Shown here: piece by piece, positions 47,556 to 49,146 of the stretch | Layout: every line of letters begins with the position of its first letter | Position numbering within the stretch: position 1 is the first letter of the stretch | Translations under genes and position numbers: made by a program | Source of the DNA: DATFRX01 sp035630615 | GTDB taxonomy: Bacteria > Actinomycetota > Actinomycetes > Propionibacteriales > Nocardioidaceae | DNA: 49,146 nucleotides | Direction: 5' to 3' | Assembly (NCBI GenBank): GCA_035630615.1 | Contig: DASQKI010000093.1 | Location: 1 to 49,146 of the forward strand | Notes under the pieces: model-generated | Seen by the model: the letters and a program-made list of their open reading frames with translations, nothing else | The model's database searches: none | What the model was told of the DNA's origin: nothing

Positions 47556-47985
47556 CGTTCTCGCGCAACTACGGAGCCAGATTCGCCGTTCGGCTGCCGC
47601 AGATGCGCCCTACCCAGTCGACCTGGGGCCGAATTGGAGTGATCGACAGTACGTGGGCGTTGTCTATACCTACGATGGGCGCCTTGAGAGAGTTGGTCTG
47701 TGTCGCGACGTCCAGGCCGACCGGATTGCCGGCGTGCCAAGCGCTGAGATGGTTGCGACGATCATTCGCGAGAGCGATCTCGAGGAGGAGCCGCCTCTTG
47801 AGGGGCCGCTCGTCGGCGGCGGGAACATTCACTGGTGGGGGGACGTCGGACCAGACGTCCCAAGGAAGGTATGGGATCGTCCGTTCGGTGCCGTCACCGG
47901 CGATTCGGTCGTCATCCACAGATTGCCGCGGTTCTTGAATCGGCTCCGCCCGATATCGCGCCGGCGTGGGAAGAAGCATTCCTGA
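47503..47985 (+). CDS. Hypothetical protein, possibly YbaB-like
   Basis: 160 residues from ATG 47503 (or 154 from ATG 47521, which shortens the overlap with the upstream ORF). The central part (YVGVVYTYDGRLERVGLCRD, then VPSAEMVATIIRESD) has a strand-helix order like YbaB/EbfC proteins found in type VII secretion and nucleoid contexts, but the match is vague. The C-terminus is basic (RLRPISRRRGKKHS). No transmembrane segment. It is translationally coupled to the preceding UPF0182-tail paralogue, so the two probably work together. Confidence 0.5.
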   Translation: MSRPLTMRNGSEGKLAADVLAQLRSQIRRSAAADAPYPVDLGPNWSDRQYVGVVYTYDGRLERVGLCRDVQADRIAGVPSAEMVATIIRESDLEEEPPLEGPLVGGGNIHWWGDVGPDVPRKVWDRPFGAVTGDSVVIHRLPRFLNRLRPISRRRGKKHS

Positions 47986-48035
47986 TATCGGGACGATGAG
48001 GCCCATGCCCTGCGCGCGCGTGCTGGGCATGCCGT

Positions 48036-48240
48036 CGCATGCAATGACGACCAGGTCGCTGACGCCTGGAGCCGACTCGCCTCGCGCGGGGTCTTGGTCG
48101 AGTCGGCGACCGTCGTACTCCTGGGAACGGCCGGACCGTACGCGCACCCGAGCCTGAGCGTGCCGCCGGACGCGGTGACGCTCGACGATCCGACCGACGT
48201 CGACGCTCTCCGCGCGGTCGCGGTGACGACACCGATTTGA
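48036..48240 (+). pseudogene. 3' remnant of an unidentified gene
   Basis: An open frame with high-GC third positions ends at TGA 48240. It encodes QVADAWSRLASRGVLVESAT, then LLGTAGPYAHPSLSVPPDAV and ends DVDALRAVAVTTPI. No plausible start codon lies in the frame; it is interrupted upstream by the TGA of the previous ORF at 47983. I do not recognise the family. It looks like the end of an older gene whose 5' part was replaced by the 47.2-48.0 kb ORFs. The TGA overlaps the tRNA promoter. Confidence 0.4.
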
Positions 48241-48266
48241 TTGGTGACCTTGCGTACGCATATGCT
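48237..48266 (+). promoter_or_regulatory. Promoter of the initiator tRNA gene
   Basis: TTGATT (48237-48242), an 18-nt spacer and TATGCT (48261-48266), ending 11 nt before the mature tRNA. Confidence 0.5.
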
Positions 48267-48277
48267 GTTTGCCGCGA

Positions 48278-48354
48278 CGCGGGGTGGAGCAGTTCGGTAG
48301 CTCGCTGGGCTCATAACCCAGAGGTCGCAGGTTCAAATCCTGCCCCCGCTACCA
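48278..48354 (+). tRNA. tRNA-fMet (initiator, CAU anticodon)
   Basis: 77 nt with CCA encoded. Anticodon loop is CTCATAA. The anticodon stem CTGGG/CCCAG has the three G-C pairs of initiator tRNA, and the first acceptor pair is unmatched (C1 against T72), the second hallmark. The T arm (GCAGGTTCAAATCCTGC) is standard. It is the likely target of the integrase encoded just downstream. Confidence 0.96.
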
Positions 48355-48360
48355 GGCAAG

Positions 48361-48393
48361 ACGCCCTCGGAGACTTCCTCTCCGAGGGCGTTT
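48361..48393 (+). terminator. Intrinsic terminator after tRNA-fMet
   Basis: ACGCCCTCGGAGA (48361-48373) pairs perfectly with its complement (48379-48391) around CTTCC, followed by TTT. Confidence 0.85.
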
Positions 48394-48401
48394 CGCATGT
48401 G

Positions 48402-48425
48402 TTTGCTAACGGAATTTGCTAACGG
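48402..48425. repeat. Direct repeat TTTGCTAACGG, two copies, next to the integrase gene
   Basis: TTTGCTAACGG occurs at 48402-48412 and 48415-48425 (13-bp period), between the tRNA terminator and the end of the integrase gene. The position fits arm-type integrase binding sites of an attL region; this is inference. Confidence 0.5.
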
Positions 48426-48456
48426 GCGTCATCGTCAACGCCTTCCGGGTCCACCA

Positions 48457-49146
48457 TCAACGCCGCGATCGTGGCCGCTGCTTCTGGTCCATGGCTGGCA
48501 GGACGTGTTGGTAGACCCGCGCGGTGAACTCGGGCGAGGCGTGGCCGAGACGGGCACTGATGATCTTGAGCGGGATGCCCGACCCGAGTGCCGCCGTGGC
48601 GTAGCTATGTCGGATGTCGTGGAACCGGATGTTGGGGAGTCCGGACCGGGAGGCGATCCGGTCGAAGCGTTGCCGAGCCTTCTTCCGTTCACGGAGCGCG
48701 GCGATCGTTACCACATCGAGGGACAGCAGGCGCGGAGCCTGATCGCTCTTGCCTTCGCTGGACTGAGCACGACCACTGACGTCCACGAGCGGGTCATCGG
48801 GATGAACCGCGACCGTGGCGGCATCCAGATCGATCGCTGACCAGCACAGCCCGCACAGCTCACCGCGCCGAAACCCGGTCGTCGCCGCCAGCAAATAGAG
48901 CCCGCAGAAGCGATCCTTCCGGGCTGCCCGGAGAAACGTCCGGACCTGGGCGGGCGTCCACACCGAAGGCTTTCGGCGAGCGACCCTCGGCGGCTTTACG
49001 TCGTCCGCCACGTTGATCTCGACGTAACGCCAGCGCACCGCATCAGCCAGGGCGGCATGAAGCATGATGTGGACGTTCCGCACGGTCTTCGGTTCGAGGC
49101 CGGGACCCTTGACAAGCGGAACCCAGCCGTTGCGGAACCGGCTCCG
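48457..49146 (-). CDS. Tyrosine recombinase (integrase), 5' part beyond the window
   Basis: At least 230 codons, open at the right edge, so the N-terminal arm-binding domain is missing here. The visible part contains the end of the core-binding domain (NVHIMLHAALADAVRWRYVE) and the catalytic domain: Arg in TTGFRRGEL, HDIRHSYATAAL (His-x-x-Arg), LGHAS (His) and the Tyr nucleophile in VYQHVLPAM. It ends about 100 nt from tRNA-fMet, pointing at it, as in actinobacterial integrative elements and temperate phages. The rest of the element would lie to the right of the window. Confidence 0.92.
   Translation of the reverse strand, partial: RSRFRNGWVPLVKGPGLEPKTVRNVHIMLHAALADAVRWRYVEINVADDVKPPRVARRKPSVWTPAQVRTFLRAARKDRFCGLYLLAATTGFRRGELCGLCWSAIDLDAATVAVHPDDPLVDVSGRAQSSEGKSDQAPRLLSLDVVTIAALRERKKARQRFDRIASRSGLPNIRFHDIRHSYATAALGSGIPLKIISARLGHASPEFTARVYQHVLPAMDQKQRPRSRR

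Noticed and set aside
47283..47985. A single frameshifted gene rather than two overlapping ORFs at the right end
   Set aside because: The first ORF alone aligns to the UPF0182 tail and ends in an ordinary way, and the second has its own in-frame ATGs. A frameshift is not excluded but is not needed.
1..49146. CRISPR array
   Set aside because: No series of spaced direct repeats was seen; the only tandem repeat is the two-copy unit at 34751-34800.

Overview
This is a high-GC actinobacterial chromosome segment. Evidence includes a WhiB7 regulator, a mycoredoxin (CGYC), MoeZ, an AdnA/AdnB nuclease-helicase pair, UvrD2, a UPF0182 membrane protein and a PPA1309-family protein. The PPA1309 family and the overall gene content suggest a Propionibacteriales member related to Nocardioidaceae; that placement is inference. 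From about 14.6 kb to 47.2 kb the gene set closely follows, from memory, the M. tuberculosis Rv3213c-Rv3193c neighbourhood: ParA-like, DEAD helicase, ferritin-like protein, DUF3107, TetR, MoeZ, alkyltransferase-like protein, AdnA, AdnB, NudC, mycoredoxin, UvrD2, WhiB7, ABC1 kinase, E1-like protein, zinc metalloprotease, PDZ-Lon protease, UPF0182.

Layout. 1-11.1 kb is a more variable arm. It holds a DHFR-family gene cut by the left edge, a GNAT enzyme, a response-regulator remnant, a DUF429 protein, a large secreted M14 carboxypeptidase, a cupin-TPR protein, and an operon (DHFR-family, SMP-30-like, DGPF/YCII protein, ECF42-type sigma factor with a TPR extension). The two DHFR-family genes share the upstream pattern TGTCG(A/T)-N17-CGTG, which may be the sigma factor's own promoter. 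A DinB-like gene and a SnoaL-like gene follow. 11.1-13.8 kb holds a cold-shock gene with a textbook terminator, then a translationally coupled carbamate kinase and AtzD/barbiturase-type ring-opening amidohydrolase. 13.8-22.9 kb holds an SDR enzyme, the ParA-like gene, an L,D-transpeptidase, a DEAD-box helicase that appears to start at CTG, small conserved genes, TetR, MoeZ, an alkyltransferase-like protein, a GNAT and a secreted trypsin-like protease. 23.0-33.7 kb is dominated by DNA repair (adnA-adnB, uvrD2) with nucleotide and redox housekeeping genes (deoD, nudC, mycoredoxin).

33.6-35.0 kb is the whiB7 locus. It has a promoter whose -10 contains the uvrD2 stop codon, a 74-codon leader ORF with a strong Shine-Dalgarno, an intrinsic terminator, a competing antiterminator pairing, whiB7 itself and two very small ORFs. 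35.0-47.2 kb holds a sulfotransferase, the ABC1 kinase, an E1-like protein, DUF5679, a 457-bp intergenic region with clustered DnaA-box-like words, an M48-type metallopeptidase, a zinc metalloprotease, moaE, a PDZ-Lon protease, PPA1309 and UPF0182.

The right end (47.2-49.1 kb) looks like a junction. A small ORF there is a diverged copy of the UPF0182 C-terminal tail, followed by an unknown ORF, a 3' gene remnant, an initiator tRNA gene, a terminator, a direct repeat and a tyrosine integrase that runs off the window. This suggests an integrative element inserted at tRNA-fMet and extending rightward. Many genes have TAnnnT placed 6-8 nt before the start codon and no Shine-Dalgarno, so leaderless transcripts seem common here.
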